From assembly GCA_910584845.1 (NCBI GenBank), contig CAJUDH010000001.1, positions 62,001-126,000 on the forward strand: a stretch of DNA of 64,000 nucleotides, given 5' to 3'. Within the stretch, counting starts at the first letter, position 1. Each line of letters begins with the position of its first letter. The position numbers and the translations under genes are program-made. This DNA is from an uncultured Lachnospiraceae bacterium (lineage in GTDB: Bacteria; Bacillota; Clostridia; Lachnospirales; Lachnospiraceae). Shown here piece by piece: positions 1 through 6,752 of this stretch. The notes beneath the pieces are model-generated. The model was not told the origin of the DNA. It saw only the letters and a program-made list of their open reading frames with translations, and made no database searches.

Positions 1-417
1 CCGGTCAAAGGAAATGTCCACGCTGCTGATAAGCAAATACGGTTCCGTCCCTATTTCCCGGTCTTCCTCGTCCATCAGCTGCTGCCTGCCGAAAATCTCC
101 TCTTTGTTGGGGAATTTCATCAGCCTCTCATATACATAGTCGTCGAAAGCCAATGCCTGTTCCAGTGACGGGAACAGGCAAACTGCGTGGACTTCCTCGG
201 AAGTGTTGATCTCCATGCCGGGTATGGCCAGCACCCCGAACTGCTGTGCCAGTTTCATGACCGCCGGGCAGTTCCGGCAAGAATTGTGGTCCGTCACGGC
301 AATTACGTCAAGCCCTTTAATAGCCGCCATGCCCACGATATTCCCCGGTGTCATATCGTCATCCCCGCATGGGGAAAGGCAGGAATGGATATGAAGGTCA
401 TAAGTCAGGCTAATCAT
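1..417 (-). CDS. PHP-domain metal-dependent phosphoesterase, partial
   Basis: The gene starts at 417 and runs off the left edge, so only the first 139 residues are visible. They begin with a PHP-type metal site: DLHIHS puts histidines at 9 and 11, VTDHNS supplies Asp43 and His44, and GMEI supplies Glu69. PHP proteins hydrolyse phosphoester bonds with two or three metal ions; the substrate cannot be read from sequence. The ATG overlaps the stop of the upstream DRTGG gene as ATGA, so translation is probably coupled. PHP and DRTGG proteins are regular companions of HydABC hydrogenase genes in Clostridia, which suggests a regulatory or nucleotide-related role in H2 metabolism; that role is inference. 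Confidence 0.85.
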   Translation of the reverse strand, partial: MISLTYDLHIHSCLSPCGDDDMTPGNIVGMAAIKGLDVIAVTDHNSCRNCPAVMKLAQQFGVLAIPGMEINTSEEVHAVCLFPSLEQALAFDDYVYERLMKFPNKEEIFGRQQLMDEEDREIGTEPYLLISSVDISFDR

Positions 418-770
418 GCTTGGGCGTTTCCGGAAGGGCCTTTAAGGGCCTGGTACACGTTTAGCGCCGCCTCAAAAATAGGCAGATCCGTCCCCATGAC
501 CGTGATCCCCTGGCCCTTGGCCTTCTTCATGGCAGCCTCGTCCAGCGTGGCGCCTTCTGCCATTATAATACAGGCCGCATCGGCCAGGGCAGCCACAGCC
601 AACGTGTTCATGTTCCCCATTACCGTGACCCACGCGCAGCCGGCAGGCGCCCTGCCCATGGCAATGCTAAGCAAATCGCAGCAGAACACGGTGGAAATCT
701 CCCGGGACCGTTCTTCCCCCTCGTTTACTATGGCAAACATCCCGCTATCCACCAACCCCTGAATGGTCAT
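414..770 (-). CDS. DRTGG-domain protein, second copy
   Basis: 118 residues, small and cytosolic, with the alpha/beta pattern of DRTGG domains: a Gly/Ala-rich centre with VMGNMNTLAVAALADA, then an Ala-rich helix and a final strand-helix. DRTGG domains are found fused to CBS domains and phosphotransacetylase-like proteins, and as free proteins in clostridial hydrogenase loci; ligand and activity are not established. It overlaps its neighbours on both sides by ATGA (767-770 with the hydrogenase-like gene, 414-417 with the PHP gene), so the three are almost certainly one translationally coupled unit. A related but diverged protein is encoded at 2670-3017. Family assignment is moderately secure and function is unknown. 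Confidence 0.75.
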   Translation of the reverse strand: MTIQGLVDSGMFAIVNEGEERSREISTVFCCDLLSIAMGRAPAGCAWVTVMGNMNTLAVAALADAACIIMAEGATLDEAAMKKAKGQGITVMGTDLPIFEAALNVYQALKGPSGNAQA

Positions 771-2170
771 ATTTTTTCCCCCTCGTCCTCCTGATTATCC
801 AGCGATGACATTTCATCCGATATCCTCTGGATATATTCTTTTAAAATCCGTAGCATCTGCTCTTCTTCCCGGTCGCCCATATGCATGTCGTCCGCCAAGG
901 CGGACACTTCTTCCGACAGCCGGTGCAGGCTGTCCCGGAGATAGTACACACAATCCTTTTCACTGGCCTGCCCCCGAACGATGTCCTCCGCCAATGCTTT
1001 ACAGGTAGGCGCGCCGCAAGAGCCGCAGTCCAGGCCCGGCAGCTTTTTGCACAGCCGCTCCACCTGCCCCAGGCGGGCGAAGCTTTCCATAAGGTTCTCC
1101 CCCAGGTTAAAGACCGGCTCATATTGCACCCCTGTAGTCCAGGGCACCGCCCTTTCTGCGTTTTCCTGCATATCCATATGGCTGCGGGCAACCGGCATAT
1201 ATTTGCGCAGCCGTTTTAATTTCACTTCCGCAACGTAAGGGTTCTCCACGGTCAGCACGCCGCCCACACAGCCGCCGTTGCAGGCGTTCAGCTCTACAAA
1301 CTTCAGTGTGGCGAACTTCTGGTCTTCCAGATCCTCCAACACCCGGATTACGTTCTCTATCCCGTCTGCCGCCAGGTAATTATCCGTAAACAGGCCGCTG
1401 GCTTCCCCGCCGCTCCGGCCCCAGCTAACCCCGATTTTTCCGGAGGCAATCAAATCTTCCCGCCCCTCCCCCACCGCGTTCATGTGGGATAGCAGCTGCG
1501 GGTACACGTCCTTGATCGCCAGCACGTGGTCCACCTGGCTTTTTTCCGTACCCAAAGGCGCCTTTGCATAGGTCACTTTGGAAGGGCATGGGGAAATAAA
1601 GAAAATCCCCACCTCTTCCCTTTGATACCCGGTTTCCTCCATGGCCATCTGCGCCGCCAACATGGCCGCCACCTCCACCGGGGGGTTTAACGGGAGCAGG
1701 TGGGAAATCAAATTGGGGAACCGCACCCGGATCAGCCGTACTACCGACGGGCAGGCCGTGCTGATGATCGGCAGGTTGTCCCCGTGGTTTGCTAAGTATT
1801 CCCTGGTGGCCTCCGACACCAGCTCTGCCGCCGCACTGACCTCAAACACTTGGTCAAATCCCATGAGGAGCAGCGCGTTTAACACAATGTTTACATCGTC
1901 CAGGTTGTTAAATTGCCCATAAAGGGAGGGCGCGGGCAGCGCTACCGTATAGCGGTATTTTTTCATCATGTCCATCTTGTCATAAGTGGCAAGTTTCGCA
2001 TGATGGGGGCAAACCCGGATACATTCTCCACAGTCAATGCAAAATTTGGCATTAATCTGCGCTTTCCCGTTCCGGACCCGGATTGCCTGGGTCGGGCAGC
2101 GTTTGATGCAATTAATGCAGCCTTTGCACAAATCCTGGTCCAAGCGTACCGAATGGTAAAACTTATCCAT
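767..2170 (-). CDS. [FeFe]-hydrogenase-like protein with atypical H-cluster motifs
   Basis: 467 residues. Two N-terminal [4Fe-4S] motifs (C15-x2-C18-x2-C21-x3-C25 and C44/47/50/54) precede a hydrogenase large-subunit domain, followed by a second Fe-S domain (C382, C385, C390, C407) and a C-terminal helical tail. The three H-cluster signatures are present but altered. L1 reads STACPS with one cysteine (C140) where catalytic enzymes have two. L2 reads SPCPSKVT (C195), lacking the usual Glu. L3 is ELNACNGGCVGG (C297, C301). This resembles putative sensory hydrogenases rather than HydA. It sits in an operon with a GHKL ATPase and two DRTGG proteins, which supports a signalling role. Whether it binds an H-cluster or turns over H2 cannot be decided from sequence. 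Confidence 0.85.
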   Translation of the reverse strand: MDKFYHSVRLDQDLCKGCINCIKRCPTQAIRVRNGKAQINAKFCIDCGECIRVCPHHAKLATYDKMDMMKKYRYTVALPAPSLYGQFNNLDDVNIVLNALLLMGFDQVFEVSAAAELVSEATREYLANHGDNLPIISTACPSVVRLIRVRFPNLISHLLPLNPPVEVAAMLAAQMAMEETGYQREEVGIFFISPCPSKVTYAKAPLGTEKSQVDHVLAIKDVYPQLLSHMNAVGEGREDLIASGKIGVSWGRSGGEASGLFTDNYLAADGIENVIRVLEDLEDQKFATLKFVELNACNGGCVGGVLTVENPYVAEVKLKRLRKYMPVARSHMDMQENAERAVPWTTGVQYEPVFNLGENLMESFARLGQVERLCKKLPGLDCGSCGAPTCKALAEDIVRGQASEKDCVYYLRDSLHRLSEEVSALADDMHMGDREEEQMLRILKEYIQRISDEMSSLDNQEDEGEKI

Positions 2171-2213
2171 ACTATCCGCCTTTCTCTACCGATGTCCTTT
2201 TGGGACTTTTGCA

Positions 2214-2234
2214 GCCGCCGGCCCTTCCGGCGGC
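2214..2234. other. Intercistronic perfect hairpin
   Basis: GCCGCCGG, a five-base loop, then CCGGCGGC: an 8-bp GC-only stem in the 77-base gap between the GHKL ATPase gene and the hydrogenase-like gene. No T-run follows on either strand, so it is not an intrinsic terminator. It could set differential mRNA stability or processing inside the minus-strand operon. The stem is directly seen and the role is inferred. Confidence 0.5.
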
Positions 2235-2247
2235 CACGGGCTTTTCC

Positions 2248-2670
2248 CTACAGTTTCACCACCATGGTGATGGTGGTCCCTACTCCGATTACCGTGTCAA
2301 TATCCATTTCATCCGTATATTTCTTCATGTTGGGCAGGCCCATGCCGGCCCCAAACCCTAAGTTGCGTACCTCGTCCGGCGCGGTGGAATACCCTGCCTT
2401 CATGGCTTTTTCCACGTCCGGGATCCCCGGCCCCACATCAGCCAGGACCATCTTGATCTGTACCGGGGTGATTTCTACCGTAATCCCGCCGCCTTTGGCA
2501 TGGATTACCATGTTAATCTCCCCCTCGTACATGGCAATGGCCACTTTACGGACGGCCTCCGGGCTGATCCCCAATTGCTTTAGCTTCCCTTTTACGTCGC
2601 TGCTGGCTTCCCCTGCCCTGGTAAAGTCGTCTGGGGAAATCTCATAATTCAATACAATCGCGTCGCCCAT
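2248..2670 (-). CDS. Small GHKL ATPase, RsbT/SpoIIAB-like
   Basis: 140 residues forming little more than a GHKL ATP-binding fold: N-box around YEGEINMVIHA (Glu51, Asn53), G1 box ADVGPGIP (Asp78, Gly80, Gly82), G2 box GFGAGMGLPNM (105-115). There is no dimerisation/His domain, so it is of the anti-sigma-factor/switch serine-kinase type, not a histidine kinase. The ATG at 2670 was chosen because it overlaps the preceding stop as TGATG and has GGAGGGG just upstream; an in-frame extension to 2820 would lie inside the neighbouring gene. Its position in a hydrogenase operon, with a PP2C phosphatase in the other hydrogenase operon, suggests a partner-switching module. No STAS-domain substrate is encoded in the window. 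Confidence 0.82.
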   Translation of the reverse strand: MGDAIVLNYEISPDDFTRAGEASSDVKGKLKQLGISPEAVRKVAIAMYEGEINMVIHAKGGGITVEITPVQIKMVLADVGPGIPDVEKAMKAGYSTAPDEVRNLGFGAGMGLPNMKKYTDEMDIDTVIGVGTTITMVVKL

Positions 2671-3017
2671 CAAACAGCCCCTCCATGCAGCCCTGCCTGA
2701 TACAGCATGCCACAGGAAGAAAACATCCGGTGCCCGGTTTCCATCACAATAATATCCCGCTCCTTGGCCATCTGGATAATCGTTTCGTCCGGTTTCTTCC
2801 CCCTGACAAAAATCAGGCACACAATGTCCAAAAGTTCCGCCGTGCGGATCACCTGCGGGTTACAAAGGCCGGTCAGCAAAACGGAATGGTCTTTGGAAAA
2901 CGCCAACACGTCGCTCATCATGTCCGACCCGCAGGCGCTGCTCACAATCCGGTCTAAAAATTCTTCCCCTGTCAGCACCCGCGCCCCTAATATGTTTTGT
3001 ACATCCCTTACCGTCAT
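2670..3017 (-). CDS. DRTGG-domain protein, first copy
   Basis: 115 residues beginning MTVRDVQNILGARVLTG, a typical DRTGG opening (helix, then ARVLTG). The start at 3017 is supported by AAGGAGGGC a few bases upstream; extension to 3158 would pass through the sigma-A promoter at 3100-3128. It is the first gene of the minus-strand hydrogenase-associated operon and overlaps the GHKL ATPase gene by one base. Cys31 and the HRMFSSCGM region near the C-terminus are the only cysteine-bearing stretches, with no Fe-S motif. Role presumed regulatory; ligand unknown. Confidence 0.78.
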   Translation of the reverse strand: MTVRDVQNILGARVLTGEEFLDRIVSSACGSDMMSDVLAFSKDHSVLLTGLCNPQVIRTAELLDIVCLIFVRGKKPDETIIQMAKERDIIVMETGHRMFSSCGMLYQAGLHGGAV

Positions 3018-3099
3018 AACTCTTGCCCTCCTTAATCGTAGTCCCAACGCCGTTGCCGCCGCTGTCCGGCAGCCTTTTGATTTCAAAATCCATATATTT

Positions 3100-3128
3100 A
3101 GAATACCATTGAAGCATCCAATAATCAA
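3100..3128 (-). promoter_or_regulatory. Promoter of the DRTGG-hydrogenase-PHP operon
   Basis: Read on the minus strand: TTGATT (3128-3123), a 17-base spacer ending TGG, then TATTCT (3105-3100). This is a sigma-A-like promoter with extended -10. Predicted start near 3093 gives a leader of about 75 nt. It diverges from the hydC promoter, leaving about 75 bp shared between the two hydrogenase operons for common regulation. Confidence 0.6.
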
Positions 3129-3202
3129 CTGATTTTCGTATAAATTAACATAAGCCAAGGGCGTTTTGTTACAAATATATCTTTACTGCATAATCTTTAC
3201 TA

Positions 3203-3231
3203 TGGATTTTTTATCATTTCCATGTTAGAAT
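3203..3231 (+). promoter_or_regulatory. hydC: Promoter of the hydCBA operon
   Basis: An extended -10, TGTTAGAAT (3223-3231), lies about 50 bases before hydC; the -35 (TGGATT, 3203-3208) is poor. Around it are short inverted repeats that could bind a regulator: TTTGT-T-ACAAA at 3165-3175 and GTTTG-N7-CAAAC at 3240-3256. The strong Shine-Dalgarno AAAAGGAGG follows at 3267-3275. Confidence 0.5.
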
Positions 3232-3282
3232 AACCATATGTTTGATAATCGCAAACCGCATTACTTAAAAGGAGGATAAGAT

Positions 3283-3777
3283 ATGGCTTGCAAAAAAGAA
3301 GGCGTTCCCTTTGTTGGGACCCCGGAGCAGGAAGCTGCCCTGAAAAAAGTCATAGCCGAACTAAAAGACACCAAGGGCGCCTTAATGCCAATCATGCAGC
3401 AGGCACAGGAGATTTACGGCTATCTCCCCATTGAGGTCCAAACCATGATCTCCGACGAGACCGGCATCCCATTGGAAAAGATTTACGGCATCGCTACTTT
3501 TTATGCCCAGTTCGCCCTTCAGCCAAAGGGCCGGTATCAGATTTCCGTGTGCCTTGGCACCGCATGTTATGTAAAAGGGTCTGCCGCTATTTTCAGCAAA
3601 TTGGAAGAACTTTTAGGCATTACCAACGGGCAATGCACCCCCGATGGCAAGTTCTCCCTGGACTCCTGCCGTTGCGTAGGCGCCTGCGGGCTTGCGCCTG
3701 TCATGATGATCAATGACGAAGTGTATGGGCGGCTGGTGCCGGAAGACATCCCCGGCATCCTGGCAAAATACCAATAA
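3283..3777 (+). CDS. hydC: HydC, NuoE-like [2Fe-2S] subunit of NAD-linked hydrogenase
   Basis: 164 residues of NuoE/24-kDa type. The helical N-terminus carries MPIMQQAQEIYGYLP and GIATFYAQF, and the thioredoxin-like C-terminal half carries all four [2Fe-2S] ligands (C90-x4-C95 and C131-x3-C135). In HydABC hydrogenases this subunit passes electrons between NADH/flavin in HydB and the rest of the complex in the cytoplasm. Start chosen for AAAAGGAGG eight bases upstream. It leads a plus-strand operon with a GHKL protein, a ferredoxin-like protein, hydB and hydA, the arrangement common in Clostridia. Confidence 0.93.
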   Translation: MACKKEGVPFVGTPEQEAALKKVIAELKDTKGALMPIMQQAQEIYGYLPIEVQTMISDETGIPLEKIYGIATFYAQFALQPKGRYQISVCLGTACYVKGSAAIFSKLEELLGITNGQCTPDGKFSLDSCRCVGACGLAPVMMINDEVYGRLVPEDIPGILAKYQ

Positions 3778-4341
3778 GTGCCTATGATGACTGAAATTTC
3801 CTTAAACGTCCTGGACGTGGCGGAAAATTCCACCCGCGCGGGCGCGTCCCTCGTCCGGATTACCATAGAGGCAGACTCCGAAGCCGACCGCCTTACCATC
3901 GTCATCGCCGACGACGGCTGCGGCATGTCCGAAGAGCAGGTGGCAAAAGTGGTTGACCCCTTTTACACCAGCAGGACTACCCGCAAGGTAGGATTGGGCG
4001 TCCCTTTTTTCAAATATGCGGCAGAGGCCACCGGCGGTTCTTTTTCCATCCAGTCCCAGCCACAAGTGGGGACCACCGTCACGGCGGTTTTTGTCTTGTC
4101 CCACATTGACCGTATGCCTTTGGGGGACATTACCAGCACCATACATACCTTGGTTGTTTACCATCCGGAAACGGATTTCGTTTACTGTTACCGCTACGAT
4201 GGCCGTTCCTTTACCTTGGATACCCGGGAATTCCGGCAGGTGCTGGACGGAGTGCCTTTTGACACGCCGGAAATTTCCGATTACATCAAAGAATATTTAA
4301 CGGAAAACAAACAGGAAACCGACGGCGGTGCCCTTTACTGA
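3778..4341 (+). CDS. GHKL ATPase with C-terminal extension
   Basis: 187 residues. The N-terminal 105 form a GHKL ATP-binding domain: N-box VAENSTRAGA (Glu16, Asn17), G1 box DDGCGMS (45-51), VDPFYTSR and GLGVPFFKYAAEATGG (72-87). The remaining 80 residues match no family I recognise. The apparent start is a GTG touching the hydC stop (TAAGTG); ATGs at 3784 and 3787 are equally possible because no clear Shine-Dalgarno exists, implying coupling to hydC translation. It is more histidine-kinase-like in its ATP lid than the ATPase at 2248-2670 but has no phospho-accepting His domain. A protein of this type usually sits between NuoE and NuoF-like genes in clostridial HydABC loci; its role is unproven. 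Confidence 0.8.
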   Translation: MPMMTEISLNVLDVAENSTRAGASLVRITIEADSEADRLTIVIADDGCGMSEEQVAKVVDPFYTSRTTRKVGLGVPFFKYAAEATGGSFSIQSQPQVGTTVTAVFVLSHIDRMPLGDITSTIHTLVVYHPETDFVYCYRYDGRSFTLDTREFRQVLDGVPFDTPEISDYIKEYLTENKQETDGGALY

Positions 4342-4560
4342 CCTGCGCCGCCATAAAGAAGGTTTCCCCCGAACCAACCAAGCCAATCCCCCGCAGCAAA
4401 CTGACGGGGCGTCCCATTTGCAGCGCAGCAAGCTGCGGGGTATCCGGCCCCGCGGCAGTGGCAAAATATGCAAACGGGCATGCCCGTTTGGCTCGTTGCC
4501 CACGGGGATTCACATGTCTGAACCGTTACCATGCAGATATCATCATGAATGGAGGATACC
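4342..4560 (+). other. Intercistronic region with palindromes
   Basis: 219 bases without a gene inside the hyd operon. It contains a perfect 20-bp palindrome at 4471-4490 (CAAACGGGCA and its complement) and a wider inverted pair CCCCGCAG/CTGCGGGG (about 4389-4440). No T-run follows, so neither is a normal terminator. They could change the stoichiometry of hydC relative to hydBA or act as processing sites. Confidence 0.6.
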
Positions 4561-4938
4561 ATGAAAAGTCTTGAAGAACTGAGAGCTATACGCAGCAAGA
4601 TGCAAGGCCAAGTGGGCTTGCGGGCAGAAGACAGCAACCATACCCGAGTCGTGGTCGGCATGGCCACCTGCGGGATTGCCAGCGGTGCCAGGCCCGTGCT
4701 GAACACCCTTTCCACCCTGGTCCAGGAAAAGGGCCTTACGGGAAAAGTTGCCGTTACCCAAACCGGCTGTATCGGGCTGTGCCAATATGAACCCATTGTA
4801 GAAGTGATGGAGCCGGGCCAACCGAAGGTCACTTACATCAAGATGAACCCCGATAAAGCTGCTGAAGTGGTAGAGCGCCACCTGATCGGAGGGCACGTGG
4901 TTGAGGACTACACATTGAATTCAGCAGACATAAAATAA
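4561..4938 (+). CDS. Thioredoxin-like ferredoxin-fold protein of the hyd operon
   Basis: 125 residues with the thioredoxin-like [2Fe-2S] ferredoxin fold found in NuoE and at the N-terminus of NuoF. Start at 4561 has GGAGG at the right distance; the ATG at 4549 lies in front of that site and is unlikely. Only three of four expected cysteines are present: MATCGIASGAR supplies one (C37) where the family has C-x4-C, and QTGCIGLC supplies C70 and C74. Stand-alone proteins of this type near HydB commonly show the TCGIASGA pattern, so the loss may be a subfamily trait and the cluster, if any, may have a non-Cys ligand. Likely an accessory electron carrier or structural subunit. Confidence 0.82.
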   Translation: MKSLEELRAIRSKMQGQVGLRAEDSNHTRVVVGMATCGIASGARPVLNTLSTLVQEKGLTGKVAVTQTGCIGLCQYEPIVEVMEPGQPKVTYIKMNPDKAAEVVERHLIGGHVVEDYTLNSADIK

Positions 4939-4949
4939 GGAGGACAAAA

Positions 4950-6737
4950 ATGTATCGTTCACATGTATTGGTTTGCGGCGGAACAGGATGTACTTCCTCC
5001 GGCAGCCATCAAATAATGGAAACCCTGAAGGCAGAAATCGAAAAGGCAGACCTGCAGGATGAAGTATCCGTCGTACAGACCGGCTGCCACGGCCTCTGCG
5101 CATTAGGACCGATTATGATCATTTACCCGGACGCCAGCTTCTATTCAATGGTCAAGGCAGAAGATATCCCTGAGATTGTATCCGAACATCTGTTAAAAGG
5201 GCGGGTCGTTACCCGGCTCCTGTACCAGGAGACTGTGACCAAGGCCGGCGTAAAGGCCCTGGTGGACACGGACTTTTACAAAAAACAGCACCGGATCGCC
5301 CTGCGCAACTGCGGCGTGATCAATCCGGAAGTAATCGAAGAATACATCGGCACCGGCGGCTACGAAGCCCTGGGCAAAGTTTTGACGGAAATGACCCCCG
5401 ATGACGTAATCAAATGCCTGATAGATTCCGGGCTGCGGGGAAGGGGCGGCGGCGGATTCCCCACCGGCCTTAAATGGAAACTGGCCAAACAAAACGACGC
5501 AGACCAGAAATATGTCTGCTGTAACGCTGACGAAGGCGACCCCGGCGCGTTTATGGACCGTTCCGTCCTGGAGGGCGACCCCCATGCGGTGCTGGAAGCC
5601 ATGGCGATTGCCGGCTACGCCATCGGGGCCAACCAGGGGTACATATATGTCCGCGCCGAGTACCCCATCGCCGTGGAACGCTTGAAGATTGCCATTAGCC
5701 AGGCACGGGAGATGGAACTTCTGGGCAAAGACATTTTTGGCACTGGTTTTGATTTTGATATAGACCTGCGTCTGGGGGCAGGGGCTTTTGTCTGCGGCGA
5801 AGAGACGGCGCTGATGCACTCCATCGAGGGCAACCGGGGCGAACCCAAGCCCAGGCCGCCGTTCCCGGCTCAAAAAGGCCTCTTCGGCAAGCCCACCATT
5901 TTAAACAACGTAGAAACGTATGCCAATATCCCCCAGATTATTTTAAACGGTCCGGAATGGTTCGCTTCCATGGGCACGGAGAAATCCAAAGGCACCAAGG
6001 TCTTTGCCCTGGGCGGCAAGATCCACAATACGGGCCTGGTGGAAATCCCCATGGGTACTACCCTGCGGGAAGTCATCGAGGAAATCGGCGGCGGCATCCC
6101 CAACGGCAAGAAATTCAAAGCGGCCCAGACCGGCGGCCCGTCCGGCGGATGTATCCCCTACGAACATTTTGACATCCCAATCGACTATGACAACCTGCTT
6201 TCCATCGGTTCCATGATGGGTTCCGGCGGCCTGATCGTCATGGACGAGGACGACTGTATGGTAGATATTGCCAAGTTCTTCCTGGAGTTCACTGTCGAGG
6301 AATCCTGCGGCAAATGTACGCCCTGCCGCGTGGGCACCAAGCGCCTGCTGGAGATGCTTACCAAGATCACCAAAGGCCAGGCTACCATGGAAGACCTGGA
6401 AAAGCTGGAAGAGCTCTGCTATTATATCAAAGAAAACTCTGCCTGCGCCTTGGGCCAGACCGCACCCAACCCGGTGCTGTCCACCCTCCGCTATTTCCGC
6501 AGCGAGTATGAAGCACACATCAAAGACAAGAAATGTCCCGCTGGTGTTTGTAAAGCCCTCCTCTCCTACCACATCGACACGGATAAATGCCGCGGCTGTA
6601 CCTTGTGCGCCCGGAACTGCCCGAACAATGCCATTAGCGGCACGGTCAGGAACCCCCACATCATTGATCAGGAAAAATGTATCAAGTGCGGTGCCTGTAT
6701 GGAGAAATGTAAATTCGGCGCAATCTACAAACAGTAA
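4950..6737 (+). CDS. hydB: HydB, NuoF-like flavoprotein subunit of NAD-linked hydrogenase
   Basis: 595 residues in the full clostridial HydB architecture. N-terminal thioredoxin-like [2Fe-2S] domain (C9, C14, C46, C50). NuoF FMN/NADH domain with GRGGGGFPTGLKWK near residue 163 and CNADEGDPGAFMDR near 193. SLBB region, then the NuoF [4Fe-4S] motif ESCGKCTPC near 450 with a fourth Cys about 40 residues later. Two C-terminal ferredoxin clusters (CRGCTLCARNC near 546 and CIKCGACMEKC near 577). It oxidises or reduces NAD(H) and exchanges electrons with HydA; in T. maritima-type enzymes this is the site of flavin-linked bifurcation. AAGGAGG precedes the ATG. Bifurcating rather than simple NADH-dependent operation is inferred. 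Confidence 0.95.
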   Translation: MYRSHVLVCGGTGCTSSGSHQIMETLKAEIEKADLQDEVSVVQTGCHGLCALGPIMIIYPDASFYSMVKAEDIPEIVSEHLLKGRVVTRLLYQETVTKAGVKALVDTDFYKKQHRIALRNCGVINPEVIEEYIGTGGYEALGKVLTEMTPDDVIKCLIDSGLRGRGGGGFPTGLKWKLAKQNDADQKYVCCNADEGDPGAFMDRSVLEGDPHAVLEAMAIAGYAIGANQGYIYVRAEYPIAVERLKIAISQAREMELLGKDIFGTGFDFDIDLRLGAGAFVCGEETALMHSIEGNRGEPKPRPPFPAQKGLFGKPTILNNVETYANIPQIILNGPEWFASMGTEKSKGTKVFALGGKIHNTGLVEIPMGTTLREVIEEIGGGIPNGKKFKAAQTGGPSGGCIPYEHFDIPIDYDNLLSIGSMMGSGGLIVMDEDDCMVDIAKFFLEFTVEESCGKCTPCRVGTKRLLEMLTKITKGQATMEDLEKLEELCYYIKENSACALGQTAPNPVLSTLRYFRSEYEAHIKDKKCPAGVCKALLSYHIDTDKCRGCTLCARNCPNNAISGTVRNPHIIDQEKCIKCGACMEKCKFGAIYKQ

Positions 6738-6752
6738 CGGAGGAGAATGGAT

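Noticed and set aside
187..762. Long open frames opposite the PHP and DRTGG genes
   Set aside because: They lie antisense to well-supported genes, have no ribosome site and no recognisable domain.
3165..3256. Rex site before hydC
   Set aside because: Only half-sites (TTGTTA) and short inverted repeats are present, not the full 18-bp form, so Rex control of hydC is not claimed.
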